A DNA stretch of 64,000 nucleotides, taken from assembly GCA_963575745.1 (NCBI GenBank), contig CAUYUJ010018627.1:463052-527051 (forward strand). The letters run 5' to 3'. How positions within the stretch are numbered: the first letter of the stretch is position 1; every line of letters begins with the position of its first letter. Shown here in pieces: positions 27,431 through 37,504 of this stretch. The DNA is from Prorocentrum cordatum. Lineage: Eukaryota > Sar > Dinophyceae > Prorocentrales > Prorocentraceae. Under the pieces are notes generated by a model. It was not told the DNA's origin and ran no database searches. It was given only the letters and a program-made list of their open reading frames with translations. The position numbers and the translations under genes were made by a program.

Positions 27431-28119
27431 CGCCTCGTCCCTCGGCGGCGTCGCCCCCCAGGCCCAGGCCCACAGGCCCACAGTGGCGCCGCGGGCCTCA
27501 TGGAGGCCTCCACGCGCACGGATGCCTCCGTGCGCACGTCGCCCAGCGCGCCCGGGGCGCCCAGCTGGGCGGCCGCGTGCCCGGCGGGCTCCGCCTGTAA
27601 GGGGGCCAACGGGGTGCACAGATGCGCTCCGCTGCTTCCTAATCCTCCTCCTCCTCCTCCTCCCTCCAGGTGTATCCCCCCCTGCTCCTCCTGCCACCTG
27701 CTCCGACCCCCTCCTCCAGAAGAGTTGCTGGACGTGTCTGGCGGACGTAGGGTCTGGGCCTATGTCTGTTCTACTTCTTGTCCTCCCTCCCCTTCTCGAT
27801 CCTCCTCCCCTCCCCACAAGCGCGGGATGACAATCAGCACGAAAAAGGGGGAAACCGATCAGACAAATAGTTTCTCGGGCTAGAAAGATCGGTGTTTCTA
27901 CCACGCCCACGCACCGATGCGTGATGACGACCCCCCCAGGCACATATTCCATGCGTCGTGTTCCGTCAAAGGCATTGACACGGATCGGGCTTGCCTGCAT
28001 CGACATCGAACCAGATCCATCGGATCGGCACGGACGAACGACGACGATGACGGCGAAGTTAGAAGGCTAACAACACTGCAGAGAGCTCCGCGCGCGGGGG
28101 AAGGAGGACGCCCAGCGCC

Positions 28120-28154
28120 GATCCACGAAATCCGAGCGGACCTCCGAGAGCTCA
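28120..28154. repeat. Copy 1 of a dispersed ~35-bp motif
   Basis: AGCGCC then ATCCACGAAATCCGAGCGGA and CTCCGAGAGCTCA. Related copies at 41399-41433 and 50362-50396, with a partial copy at 43067-43084. Confidence 0.6.
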
Positions 28155-28245
28155 TGCGTACGCGGCTGTACCGTTCTTCGTGCTGTAGATGGGCAGCATG
28201 GACCACTTGGTTGACCCCAAATTAGGAGGTCCAGCTAAAATGGGA

Positions 28246-28446
28246 TGGTGCAATAGAAAAGGGGATGGTGCAATAGATGTGGGGCAATAGTATGGCAGAT
28301 GTATTGCGCCAGAGAGTTGTATTGCATTGTACTGCAGCTAACGCATTGCACGCGAAAGCCCAACAAGACATTTGCGCACTCGAACGTATTGCACGTCCCA
28401 AGTCTATTGCAACCCCACAGATCTATTGCACCAAATCTATTGCACC
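28246..28446. repeat. Cluster of TGCAATAG / CTATTGCA motifs
   Basis: Three GCAATAG copies (28249, 28269, 28283) are followed by at least six in the opposite orientation, (C/G)TATTGCA or CATTGCA (about 28301, 28319, 28343, 28386, 28404, 28423, 28438). Spacing is irregular. Confidence 0.7.
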
Positions 28447-28477
28447 ACCGCCTTTCAGCTGGAGCCCATTGTGGGTC

Positions 28478-28497
28478 AACCACAGCCACCGAACAAG
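28478..28497. repeat. LINE target site duplication, 3' copy
   Basis: 20 bp identical to 36582-36601. It lies directly outside the poly(A) of the LINE. Confidence 0.88.
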
Positions 28498-28511
28498 TTT
28501 TTTTTTTTTTT
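28498..28511 (-). other. LINE poly(A) tail
   Basis: Fourteen T on the plus strand adjoining the target duplication. Confidence 0.85.
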
Positions 28512-30073
28512 GGGAGGGAGAAGATCGGAGCGGACCCCGCGACTGAGCACCACGCACACGTAGCAGGTTTGTTCTGCGAACGTGGCCGAAGATCCTGCCG
28601 CAAGCTCGAAGAGAGAGCAATGTGCCACCATGGGCGTTCGCAAAAACGACCTGGTGAAACAGAAACGTGCCACCCTGGGTGTTCGCGAAAACGACCTGGT
28701 GAAACAGAGCGTGCCACCCTGGGCGTTCGCCAAATACACCTGGCGGAGGGAGAGAGACAGGAGGACGAGGGGAGGAGGAGGAAAAGCAGGAGGGAAGCAA
28801 AGACCCAAAGAAGGGATATAAACTAAGGCGTAGTACGATGCTCCATGAATCACCACGTAAACCTACACGCCCTCGAAGATCGAGCGGCCAGACGGCAGCA
28901 CGATGAAATACACTGACACACAAAGGGAGAGTGGGAGGACGACGACAAAGGGAGAAGCAAAGGAAGGGCTGACCAGGCCCGCAAAAAAACAACGACCTAA
29001 ACTGAGTGGAGAATGAGATAAGAAACTAAGTGAGGCGAGCCCCTGGGCAGAAGCCACACAGAGAGTGCCGACCAGGAGCGGATCAAACCAAAAAGCGGAC
29101 CCCGAAGCCTGCCCCGCGGCAGTAGCCGTCTGTTCTCCCGAGCTGCGTCCGGGCCTCCAGCCATTCCTGAATCCGACAGCCCAGGCGGGCATCAGGGCAT
29201 TAATTAAGAGAGAGGAGAAAGGGGGAGCCGGAAGACGAGGCGGAAAGCAGGCCTACCCAGGCAGGGTTAGCCAGCGTTCCGCCCCAGGGAGGCGAGCGCG
29301 GGAGGAAGAGAAGGGAGGGGGACTTCGAATCGCTTGAGGTTGCCGCCCGGCTACGCGTGATTTCAAGCAGTGCGATTGGCTACACTCCCACAGGGCCACC
29401 ATTGACAGATATTGCCCGGGGGCACGGTGTAGGCTATCGTGAGTACCGCCTCCGGCGGCTGAGCGAGAAACGGCGTTAAAATGCAAATCAACACAGGAGC
29501 TACCCTACTCATGCCTTCACAACGCTCCCCCTACCACAACCAAAGCCTCCGGCCACCTAGCTGCGGCCGTAGCCGGCCGGGGGTGACAGGGGGGGCCTCC
29601 AGCCCTGTGAGCAGCCGGAGTGCCAGGCACACGGGCTGATCTTGACAACGTCATTTTGTGTGTACCGGCCTATCCGCGGTTTTGGGCGTGTGGCTTCAGT
29701 CATGCACGTGCAACATGTCACACAATCCCTTCCAAACAGGGGGGGGGAGGACGAGGAGGAGGAGGAGGGAGGAGGGGAACACGCCGTGAACGCAAGCTAT
29801 CGGCCACGCGGCCGGGACAACGCTGACTGGGCCTATGCGCTGCGAGTCTCCTGGCATGGGCGCCGCGCACCGCAGCGTCGGGACTCCCCGCGGCACTCCG
29901 CGGCCAAATAGGCAGGCACAACTTCAGCGGAGGGAGCGGGAGCGAGGGCAGGAAGCGACGGAGGAAAACAAGAAATTCGAAGAGGGGCCACAAAGCCTCC
30001 GGAAGGAAATTCGAAGAGGGCCGGAAGGAAATTCGAAGAGGGGTTTCAAGAGCCGAAACCGCTCAGGCCGCCC
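28512..30073 (-). other. LINE 3' untranslated region
   Basis: Between the ORF2 stop and the poly(A). A unit of about 46 bp containing GACCTGGTGAAACAG and CGTGCCACC is repeated almost three times at about 28620-28745. GGAAGGAAATTCGAAGAGGG-type units repeat three times at about 29970-30045. No convincing ORF. Confidence 0.75.
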
Positions 30074-33000
30074 TCACTCGGGGCGCGGTCGTTGGAAGGC
30101 GGAAGCCACGAGGCCCAAAGCTTTCGCGTGGCCGCGAATAGCCTCGCGCAAAAAGCCAATGAAAAGGTCCGCACTTGCGGTAGAGGCAGCGCCGTGCCGG
30201 ACGGCATTGTGCGTCCTGTACAGGGCATACACCGCAATGGCTCTAGCCGCCGCTGCCATGGCTGGAGTCTGATAGGGCTCAGCGGCATGCGGGGCAATGC
30301 CGAGAAAATCATCGAGGCAACACTCAGGAGGAGGCTTGCGCAAGTTCAGCTTCCGGGCGCACGCGTGGTGGAACGGCTGGCAGAAGGCATAGTGCTCGAT
30401 GCTGTCTTCGGCTCTGCATCCAAATATGCACTTGCCGTTGCCTTGCATTCGGCGGCTCGTCAGCCAACCGTTGAACGCCGTCCGCAATTGGCAAGCTTTC
30501 ACTCTCGGCGGTAGCCAGGCTGACGTAGCTCGTAGAGTGCTCAACCATCTGTGGATTCGATGGCCAGGCAGGGTTGGGGAACGCCACCGGTCGAGGCGGG
30601 CCCGGGCGTGCGCCCTGGCCAGGTCCTCGCCGCGTGGATTGAGAAGCTCCCTCACCCGGGCCTGCCAGCCCTCGCGCTCCTGGACTGCGTGGCCGTCGCG
30701 GCGCAGCACCGACACTTCAACGTGAAGGTGTCGCTCCCTGGACTGGACTTGGTCGACGGCGTCAGATAATGAGAACAAGAAGTTCTTGGACAGCCAGGGA
30801 ACCATGCAGGCCGCGAGGGCGGCGTTCCTCGGCCAGCTGATCGCCTGCCGGAGCGCCTTGGCCCGCATCTGGACTCGAAGGCCTCCGTTCGCCGCGCCCT
30901 CGAACACCGCCACGCGCGCCCGCGCCGCCACGGCCGACCAGCGGACGTCGAACAAGTCCTTCGGAAAAGAAAACATCTTGAGAGATTTCAAACAGCTGGC
31001 CGACATCCACCCCGAGGGGCCCGGGAATAGAATCTGACAGACCTCGGCCTCGACATCCACGAAGGACGGCGGCAGCGGGTCCAGCTGGGAGATGAACGAG
31101 AGCACTGGCGCTACGAAGACCGAGTACGCGTCCAGCGTGTTCAGCATGCCCAGGCCCACTGCGCCCCAAAGTTTTGCTCTGGCCGCGTATTTGTCGAGCG
31201 GCGCGCGCCAGGACAGCTCCTCCCGGCCCGGGCCCACCACGAACCCCAAGTATTTGGCTGTAGAGCTGATCTCCAGGCCACCCCATGCGGGGGCGACGCT
31301 GCGCAGGCGCTCCCGGACGGCCTGGGCGTCGAAAGGGGCCAAAGGCACCAGAACCGTCTTGCCGACGTTGAGCGCCAAGCCCGAGATAAGCCCATACTCG
31401 CTGAATATCCTTTCCAAAGCAGAGAAATGCGCCCACATGTCCCCGTGCACGTACGCCGTGTCGTCCGCATAAGCTCTGAGCGCGCCACCGGGGATCTCCC
31501 GCAGCATCGTGCAGAGCAGAAGGTTGGAGGCCACGGCAAACAGGAGCGGGGATAGAGGGCAGCCTTGTCGGATGCCCCTGGTGACGTCGAAACCTCGATG
31601 CCGGGGGCCGCCCAGGACGATGACGCACTGGTTCCGTGCGTACAACGTGTCGATGAAATTGAGTAGCCACGGTGGCCAGCCCAGCTTCCGGAAAACCTTC
31701 TTCATGAAGACGTGCTCAATGGACGGGAAGGCCGCCGCGAAGTCAAAGAACATGGCCGCGGCGTCCTCGGACTCACAGGCGCCTAGCGCCATCGCCTCCT
31801 CGACGTCGACCAGGTTGGCGAGGAGGGAGCGCCCCCCAATGAAGCCTCGCTGGAAAGCAGAAACCCTGGAGCCGACGCACTTCTCGATCGCCATGCGGAC
31901 GGCGTTGGCGAGCAGCCGATTGTCGGTGTTCGTCACGTTCAGCGGGCGGACGTTCGCGGCTTCGTAGTAGCCCTCGCCGGTCGGGCAAGTGCCAGACGCC
32001 TTTTTCGGGAGAAAATACAGGAGACTGACGTTGAAATCCTCGTAGTCTGCCTCCATGAGTTCCGCGCCCTGGTCGCTGCACAGCGCCTGGGCCGCCTCGT
32101 GGAGGATGTCCGCGGACAGGCCCGGAGCGCGCGACCAAGCCCGGAACGGAATCCCGTCGGGGCCAGGGGCGGTGTTCTTGGCATTCAAGATGGCGTAGCG
32201 GATGTGCTTTTTCTTGAGCCTGAACTCTTCGCGGGGGAAGGGGCTCAGCTCGCTGGCCGGTTTGCTGTCCACGTCGTCGTCCAGCCACTTTTCCAACAGG
32301 GCGTCGTCGATGCCGTGCGCCGTGAAAATAGTCGACCAGTGCTCGCGGAGAACGGCGGTCATTCTATCCGGCGTGACTTGGATCTCCCCGGCGGCGTCCA
32401 CGACGGCGCCGACGCTGCAGGAGCGACCCGGGGTAATCCTGTAGATGAGCCTCGCGTTCCGCTGTCTGGCCTGCATGGCGCGCTGGGTGTGCCCTGAGGT
32501 CAAGTCTCTGTGGGACTTGCCCAACTCATCGAGAGCGTGATCCCGTGCGAGCTCAATCACATGGTCCCTGGCCGGGCGGAGGTGGCGGGAGTTGTTCCGG
32601 TCGAGAGCGTAGGGATTGCCTACGATGTCTTTCAGGAGCGGGTACCGCAACAAGCAGTCCGAGATGCTGTTAACGAAGCCGTTCTCCACCGCGCGGATGA
32701 ATTTAATTGTGGCGCCAATTCTATCCTCGAGGCTGGACGCCCGCTCGGGCGTCTGGAACTCCTTGTCGATGTTAGCAGCCACCGTCTGCATACAGCGTTT
32801 GTAGTGCTGCAGCTTCCTGAGGGCACCTGGATTGTGGAGGCACTTCACAGAGTCATGGTACTCCAGCGCCAGGCGGCGTGGGAAGTCATGGTGCGATACG
32901 GCCCTCAGCGACAAACCGCTCTCTGCCCCTGGTTGCTTTTGCGGGGCGCACCGGGCAAAGGACACTGCCCTGTGATGTGATAGTTCCCGCTGCCATTCGA

Positions 33001-34147
33001 GCACCGAAGACCGGAGATGCCGATCAAGTTGTTCAGAAGCGTGTTGATTGCAGTAGATCCGGTCCAGACGAGCCCGTGATGTGCCGGAGGCGTGCGTGCA
33101 GTCGCCCCGATACATGTCCACGAGTCCGAACTTGACACCCAAAATCTCCTGGAAATGTTTCTCTTCGCCACGGTCTTTACGACCAGTAGCCTGCGCTGAC
33201 GTCAAAGAGGTCCGGTCAAACTCGGAGGCTACGTAATTGAAGTCTCCGCCGAATAACGCGAGCGCGTCGTCCTGCTTAGAGAGCTTGTTGGCGATGCGGG
33301 AGCGCAGGAGGCGGCGAAGCTCCGGGAAGGATGTGATGGAAGGTTTCAGGTGCTCCGGTACTCCGCTCATGTCATGCTCGGACAACTCATTCGACGAGCC
33401 CGTGTGAAAGTATCCGACAACCACGTCCAAAGCGCCGAAGGGGCCGCGGAGGCGAAGAACGGCAGCGCGGCCGCGCCAGATGTGGATGAACGCGGGGTTG
33501 GGCTCGAACTGCTGGAGGAAAGAGTCCTTGATGATGAGACCGACTCCGGCGTGTCCCGGCGTGGGCCCCTGCGACCACCAGGCCGTGGTGTTCGGCGGCC
33601 TATGCCACGTGGAATTGGAGATCTCCGAGCCGTGCGCCTCCGTGATCATGATGATGTCCGCCTTGTGCATGAGTTTGTGCACGTAGGCGCTCTTGGCAGC
33701 ATGCCGGAAAGGGTCCGCGGCGAAGAGGGCCTGCGCGTTCCATGTGATAGCAGAAACATCGCCTGCGAATTGGCCCGCGCGGCGGCCGGCTGAGGAGGGC
33801 TGCGCCGCCGGTGGTGCTCGGAGCAGCGGTGGGAGGATCGTATCAGGGCTGATGGCGCCGAGTGCTCGAAGAAGCCGTTGGCGGCGAAGAATACAAGCGG
33901 GTACGTCCCTGGAACGCTCGTTCGCGGCGGAGGCCACGTCCGGCTCATGAATGGTCAGCGGAGGGAGTAGTGGAAGTATGCGGTCGTTGCAAATTACGGT
34001 CCTGAGGGAGGGGGAGCGAGAACGAGAGGTAGAAGACGTCGGAGAACGGCTCGAGGGTGGTGCCGGTGAGCGGCCCAAGCAACTCGACGAAGCCAAAGCA
34101 TCGCGGAGGCGAAAGACGACCCACACGGCATAGCCCGATAAGCCCAT
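30074..34147 (-). CDS. LINE ORF2: APE-type endonuclease and reverse transcriptase
   Basis: ATG 34147, 1,357 aa. Endonuclease motifs in order: ITWNAQ, MITEAHGSE, GVGLIIKDS, FGGDFNYV, SRARLDRIYCN and LSHHRAVSF, i.e. the Asn, Glu, Asp-Asn, Asp and Asp-His sites of the exo/endo/phosphatase fold. RT motifs: NTAPGPDGIPFRAW, FQRGFIGGRS, FFDFAAAFPS (first Asp), RQGCPLSPLLF and AYADDTA (catalytic Asp pair). The C-terminus has CIFGCRAEDSIEHYAFC, a CCHC zinc motif common behind LINE RTs. No RNase H seen. All catalytic residues are present, so it looks functional. It lies in the -1 frame relative to ORF1 after a 77-nt gap. Confidence 0.93.
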   Translation of the reverse strand: MGLSGYAVWVVFRLRDALASSSCLGRSPAPPSSRSPTSSTSRSRSPSLRTVICNDRILPLLPPLTIHEPDVASAANERSRDVPACILRRQRLLRALGAISPDTILPPLLRAPPAAQPSSAGRRAGQFAGDVSAITWNAQALFAADPFRHAAKSAYVHKLMHKADIIMITEAHGSEISNSTWHRPPNTTAWWSQGPTPGHAGVGLIIKDSFLQQFEPNPAFIHIWRGRAAVLRLRGPFGALDVVVGYFHTGSSNELSEHDMSGVPEHLKPSITSFPELRRLLRSRIANKLSKQDDALALFGGDFNYVASEFDRTSLTSAQATGRKDRGEEKHFQEILGVKFGLVDMYRGDCTHASGTSRARLDRIYCNQHASEQLDRHLRSSVLEWQRELSHHRAVSFARCAPQKQPGAESGLSLRAVSHHDFPRRLALEYHDSVKCLHNPGALRKLQHYKRCMQTVAANIDKEFQTPERASSLEDRIGATIKFIRAVENGFVNSISDCLLRYPLLKDIVGNPYALDRNNSRHLRPARDHVIELARDHALDELGKSHRDLTSGHTQRAMQARQRNARLIYRITPGRSCSVGAVVDAAGEIQVTPDRMTAVLREHWSTIFTAHGIDDALLEKWLDDDVDSKPASELSPFPREEFRLKKKHIRYAILNAKNTAPGPDGIPFRAWSRAPGLSADILHEAAQALCSDQGAELMEADYEDFNVSLLYFLPKKASGTCPTGEGYYEAANVRPLNVTNTDNRLLANAVRMAIEKCVGSRVSAFQRGFIGGRSLLANLVDVEEAMALGACESEDAAAMFFDFAAAFPSIEHVFMKKVFRKLGWPPWLLNFIDTLYARNQCVIVLGGPRHRGFDVTRGIRQGCPLSPLLFAVASNLLLCTMLREIPGGALRAYADDTAYVHGDMWAHFSALERIFSEYGLISGLALNVGKTVLVPLAPFDAQAVRERLRSVAPAWGGLEISSTAKYLGFVVGPGREELSWRAPLDKYAARAKLWGAVGLGMLNTLDAYSVFVAPVLSFISQLDPLPPSFVDVEAEVCQILFPGPSGWMSASCLKSLKMFSFPKDLFDVRWSAVAARARVAVFEGAANGGLRVQMRAKALRQAISWPRNAALAACMVPWLSKNFLFSLSDAVDQVQSRERHLHVEVSVLRRDGHAVQEREGWQARVRELLNPRGEDLARAHARARLDRWRSPTLPGHRIHRWLSTLRATSAWLPPRVKACQLRTAFNGWLTSRRMQGNGKCIFGCRAEDSIEHYAFCQPFHHACARKLNLRKPPPECCLDDFLGIAPHAAEPYQTPAMAAAARAIAVYALYRTHNAVRHGAASTASADLFIGFLREAIRGHAKALGLVASAFQRPRPE

Positions 34148-34224
34148 GCAATCAATGAAACGAATTCCAAAATCGCAGCCGGGCTGCGACGGATGTCCTG
34201 GGTGATCCCGGGCGCGGCGGACAC

Positions 34225-36513
34225 CTAGTTCCGCGCCCTCGTGCCGTTTCCCAGCCCGTGCGTGGTCAACATGAGGTCGTTCTTGACTTCGATGCCGACG
34301 AGGTCCCTGCCCACCTGGATGGCTTGGCCGTGGAGTGCCGCATAGAGTTTGCGAAGGTCCTCCTGGTTTTTGGCGAGCACTTTGATTGCGCTAGCGGGCG
34401 CGTGCGCCTCCTGCGAGGCCAAGTGGTAGTATTCCCCTGGCCGGGGCGCGTCGGGGTTGGAGGCCTCGGTGAACTGGACGCCCGTAGCCCTGCAGGCGTG
34501 GTCCATCAGAAGCTTCAGCACGACCGCGTCGTCCTTGCCCAGCTCGCCCTTCACGACGATCTCGGCGATCTGTTCAGAGATCCGGTTCGCCTTGTTGCCG
34601 AGGCGCCGCTCCGCGTTGAGCATTGTGGCTGTCGCGGACGGGGTTGCCTCCACCCGGCCGCCATTGCGAGAGGGTTTCCATTTGAGTCTGGTTGCCGCGC
34701 TCTGCTTGTCGTGCAGGTAAACCTGGTCCATGACTTCCGACCACGTGTCGTTCGAAGCCGCCGTGACGACCAGGTAGCGCTTGGAGTCGAGAGCAAGCAT
34801 CTGTGAGCAGAGCGGCCAGAAGTGGTGCGCTGAGCCGGGGCCGTTGCACTCCAAGACCATCGCGTCCGAGGCGCTCATGAGGGCCTTGCTGCCGTAGAAG
34901 ATGTCGGTGTGAGGGAGCCGTCGGCGAAGCCCCTGCAAGAGCATTGTCTGGTCCAGGGCGGTGGCCGAAGCAGGGAAAATGATATCAATGACGACCCTTG
35001 GGTACTCTGTCGAGCTGGCAGGGCTCCGGCGGTGATGCCGGAAGCAAGCGTCGCGCAAGCCGTCCGTGCGAGCCAGCGCGAGGAACTGCGGGAGGTGGTC
35101 CACGTGCATGTCGAATGTGAAAGCGTCGTAGTCGGGCACCTGCAAGATCTCACCGGGGCTGATCATCTTAGGGATGCTCCGGGGCCCCACGTGCGAGAGC
35201 GTGAAGATAGCAATGCCCTTGGACTCGTGCCTGGGGACGTTGACGGGGCTGGACGTGACCAGCTCGAAGGGGAAGGAAGCGAACGCGACCCCCCGGACGA
35301 TCGACATCCACTTCTCGGACAAGAGGGGGGGGAAGTTCCAGATGTCGGTGATGTTGCTCACGGAGCTCATGCCTTTCTCACATGGGAAACTGGCGATCAT
35401 CTGGAGCGAAGCCGGCCGTCGGTCCTCAGAGACACGGCGTAAGAAAGAGGCAAGGCATCGTGCAAGCGCATTCGGATCCTTGGGGGCCCAGATGCATACG
35501 TGCTTGCCGCTCACGAGGTCCCACATTCGGTCGTCCCCCTTCTCGGCGAGCGAAGCGAAGGCGCGGGCGAGCGGCAAGGTCGTCTCGGGGTTAGGGGTGG
35601 CCTGTAATATGTTGGACCACTGAGTCAAGGGGATCATGTCCGGGGAGACCGAGTTGCTCCGAAGGATCCCCAGCGCGTCCTTCCCCAACTCCTTCCACCG
35701 CGGCAGCTTCGCGGGCTTCAGGCGGCGACGCTCGATAAGGACCTCCGGAAGATCCGTCTCGCAGGCCCTGGCGGCCTGAGAGATCGTAGCCAACCCCGCT
35801 TGCGCACGCTGCTGATCCGTGCTGCTCCACCCCGCGTGCAACGCTAAGGAAAGAACCTCGCGCGCAGCCCGGTCACGAGCAGCTAGGCCGATCGCAGTGG
35901 GGTCTGGCCCGTCCAACTTGGCATACCCGATCACCTCCCAGGGGTCCTGGGCGTCGAGATGGTAGCCCATGCGCTTCAGGATGATGAGCAGGTCGTCCCA
36001 GCAGGCCGGGTACTTGAACGGGTGAGCGGCAACCCCAGGGTCTGCATCGACGTTGGCTTGCACCAGCTCGAAATGCTGAAGGAGTTCATGCTCGAACCAC
36101 TCCTTCAACAGGTGGGTCAGAACCTCTGTGGCGCGGCCTGGTCCAGGCGGCGGTACGGCCACCGAGGCGCCAAGTCCTGGCTCTGGGAGTCCAGGCGGTA
36201 ACGTGGCCGGCCCAGCAGCCGCGGCGGCGGCCGGGGTCCGAGCGATCGCCTCCTGGTCCACCACGATGGCGTCCAGCTCGGCTATCGTCTGGTCCACGCC
36301 AGAGTCCACGGCAGCGCCCACCTGCAGGGATGCCATGCCCTGCGTGGCGCCGGAGTCACCGTCGTCGGTGTCCATGGGCGCCGCAGCAGGGGCCGCCATC
36401 GGGGGCTGAGATGGCGGGGCGGGCCCCGCCGGCCCGTGCGCGGCGCAGAAGGCCGAGCCCGGGATCGCCTCGCCGGCCACGCCATGACTTAAGCAGACCT
36501 GGCAGGGAGGCAT
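34225..36513 (-). CDS. LINE ORF1: nucleic-acid-binding Gag-like protein
   Basis: ATG 36513 gives 762 aa starting MPPCQVCLSHG. The frame is open only a few codons further. The N-terminus CQVC...FCAAH is a CCCH-like zinc motif. A Pro/Ala-rich linker follows, then a long globular region. The segment VVIDIIFPASATALDQ...YLVVTAASND and the C-terminal IKVLAKNQEDLRKLYAAL look like RRM-type folds, as in other LINE ORF1 proteins, but I cannot verify this without searching. Its position directly 5' of ORF2 within the target duplications supports the assignment. Confidence 0.8.
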   Translation of the reverse strand: MPPCQVCLSHGVAGEAIPGSAFCAAHGPAGPAPPSQPPMAAPAAAPMDTDDGDSGATQGMASLQVGAAVDSGVDQTIAELDAIVVDQEAIARTPAAAAAAGPATLPPGLPEPGLGASVAVPPPGPGRATEVLTHLLKEWFEHELLQHFELVQANVDADPGVAAHPFKYPACWDDLLIILKRMGYHLDAQDPWEVIGYAKLDGPDPTAIGLAARDRAAREVLSLALHAGWSSTDQQRAQAGLATISQAARACETDLPEVLIERRRLKPAKLPRWKELGKDALGILRSNSVSPDMIPLTQWSNILQATPNPETTLPLARAFASLAEKGDDRMWDLVSGKHVCIWAPKDPNALARCLASFLRRVSEDRRPASLQMIASFPCEKGMSSVSNITDIWNFPPLLSEKWMSIVRGVAFASFPFELVTSSPVNVPRHESKGIAIFTLSHVGPRSIPKMISPGEILQVPDYDAFTFDMHVDHLPQFLALARTDGLRDACFRHHRRSPASSTEYPRVVIDIIFPASATALDQTMLLQGLRRRLPHTDIFYGSKALMSASDAMVLECNGPGSAHHFWPLCSQMLALDSKRYLVVTAASNDTWSEVMDQVYLHDKQSAATRLKWKPSRNGGRVEATPSATATMLNAERRLGNKANRISEQIAEIVVKGELGKDDAVVLKLLMDHACRATGVQFTEASNPDAPRPGEYYHLASQEAHAPASAIKVLAKNQEDLRKLYAALHGQAIQVGRDLVGIEVKNDLMLTTHGLGNGTRARN

Positions 36514-36532
36514 GGTGCAAAACAAATCAAGG

Positions 36533-36540
36533 CTTGAGCC
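36533..36540 (-). other. Second SL-like relict (GGCTCAAG) in the LINE 5' UTR
   Basis: CTTAG followed by GGCTCAAG, about 33 nt downstream of the first SL 3' end. Tandem relicts would mean earlier rounds of trans-splicing and reinsertion. Only 8 nt match. Confidence 0.4.
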
Positions 36541-36572
36541 CTAAGCCCTTGGGCCTTCCCAAGGGGGCAATG

Positions 36573-36583
36573 CTTGAGCCAAA
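36573..36583 (-). other. Spliced-leader relict at the LINE 5' terminus
   Basis: TTTGGCTCAAG equals the last 11 nt of the dinoflagellate SL. The TT overlaps the target duplication, so 9-11 nt are element-derived. It sits exactly at the 5' boundary defined independently by the target duplication. Confidence 0.65.
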
Positions 36584-36601
36584 CCACAGCCACCGAACAA
36601 G
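36582..36601. repeat. LINE target site duplication, 5' copy
   Basis: AACCACAGCCACCGAACAAG, identical to 28478-28497. Confidence 0.88.
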
Positions 36602-36686
36602 TACCCATCCAGGGGCGGGGGGCGGGGGCAACAACCGGGCGGTGGCGCGCCCGAGCGTCGCCCTGTCCTGCGCGGCGCTCGGGCAT

Positions 36687-36690
<4 letters not shown>

Positions 36691-36772
<82 letters not shown>

Positions 36773-36774
36773 AA
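36691..36774. repeat. CCG microsatellite joined to TCG microsatellite
   Basis: About 12 CCG units pass directly into about 16 TCG units, a one-base change of the unit. Confidence 0.95.
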
Positions 36775-36928
36775 GTGGCGAGGACGACGAAGGCGACCCG
36801 CACTGACTGCGACTCGCCGGGACGCGCCTCCCTGGCCCCCTGGGGAACCCAGCCCCGGGGGCGACGAGAGCGCGCTCGAGGGGACCAGAGAAGAACAACC
36901 ACAAAACCATGCCTCGGCACCTCGATCC

Positions 36929-37130
36929 TCGACTTTTCCTCAACGTTTCCTCGGACCTCGATGTGTCCCCGACCTCCTCGATCGCATCCACCTCGATCCC
37001 CTCGATCTCCTCATCATTTCGACCCTCGACTCTATCCCCTCGATCTCCTCGACTCCATCCCCTCGATCCCCTCGATCTCCTTGTCCTCGACTCCATCCCC
37101 TCGATCTCCTCTCTCTCTTCGACCCTCGAA
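36929..37130. repeat. Degenerate CTCGATCCCCTCGATCTC array
   Basis: Repeated TCGA cores spaced 9-15 bp with C/T-rich spacers. Confidence 0.75.
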
Positions 37131-37327
37131 TGCGAGCTCCTCCGACGCCTCGCCCTCCCCCGCGGCGGCGGCCGCCCCCACGGCGCTGCGCGGCCCGGCC
37201 CGCCTCGGGCTCGGCCTCGCCGGGGGGCTCCGCTGGCCCGCGGGCGGCGGTCGCGGGGCCCGCCTGCGCAGGGGGAGAGGGACAGGCGCGGGGGTGTAGA
37301 GTCAACCCGTATGAGGAGGGTTCGCGG

Positions 37328-37504
37328 TACAGTCAAAAGCCCTGATAAGGACGCGCGACTTTGCCCAGGGTGCCCTTGCGTCCTTGCTCTTCCTTGCTCT
37401 TGCGTCCTTGAGGTTTTCGTCGTCCGCCGCCCCAAAAATTCCAACTTCGGCTTCCAAAGATCTGGCGTCCTTACCGCGCGTCCTTATTACGGCTTTTGAC
37501 TGTA
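37328..37504. mobile_element. 177-bp MITE, copy 1
   Basis: Starts TACAGTCAAAAGCCCTGATA and ends with its inverted counterpart ...GGCTTTTGACTGTA. TIRs are about 30 bp, including AAGGACGCGCG. The same 177 bp recur inverted at 58178-58354 with about 90% identity. TA at both outer ends fits a TA target duplication and CAGT termini, as in Tc1/mariner-type elements. Non-coding. Confidence 0.85.

Larger units (their letters stand above)
26099..28477. other. Microsatellite-rich host DNA without a confident gene
   Basis: Holds GGCC-type degenerate repeats (26130-26310), TCC and TCA microsatellites, an imperfect duplication at 26880-26984 and a TATTGCA motif cluster. The minus strand around 27110-27290 is open with coding-like composition (CYVFFAGDHMDTLRFDVRSG) and may be an exon fragment, but no splice structure could be fixed. 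Confidence 0.4.
28498..36581 (-). mobile_element. Full-length LINE (non-LTR retrotransposon), 8.1 kb
   Basis: Bounded by a 20-bp direct repeat. The minus-strand 3' end is 14 A (plus-strand T run 28498-28511) and the 5' end begins TGGCTCAAG. Two ORFs: ORF1 34225-36513 and ORF2 30074-34147. The 3' UTR is long (28512-30073) and holds two small tandem repeats. Perfect duplication, intact ORFs and poly(A) indicate a recent, full-length, endonuclease-dependent insertion. Confidence 0.9.
36602..37327. other. Low-complexity spacer
   Basis: CCG then TCG trinucleotide runs (36691-36774), a CTCGATCCCCTCGAT-type degenerate array (about 36920-37130) and GC-rich sequence. No gene seen. Confidence 0.6.

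Noticed and set aside
26543-28006. 487-aa minus-strand ORF
   Set aside because: Arg- and Met-rich runs are microsatellite translations; only a short coding-like piece near 27110-27290 remains and it is unsupported.
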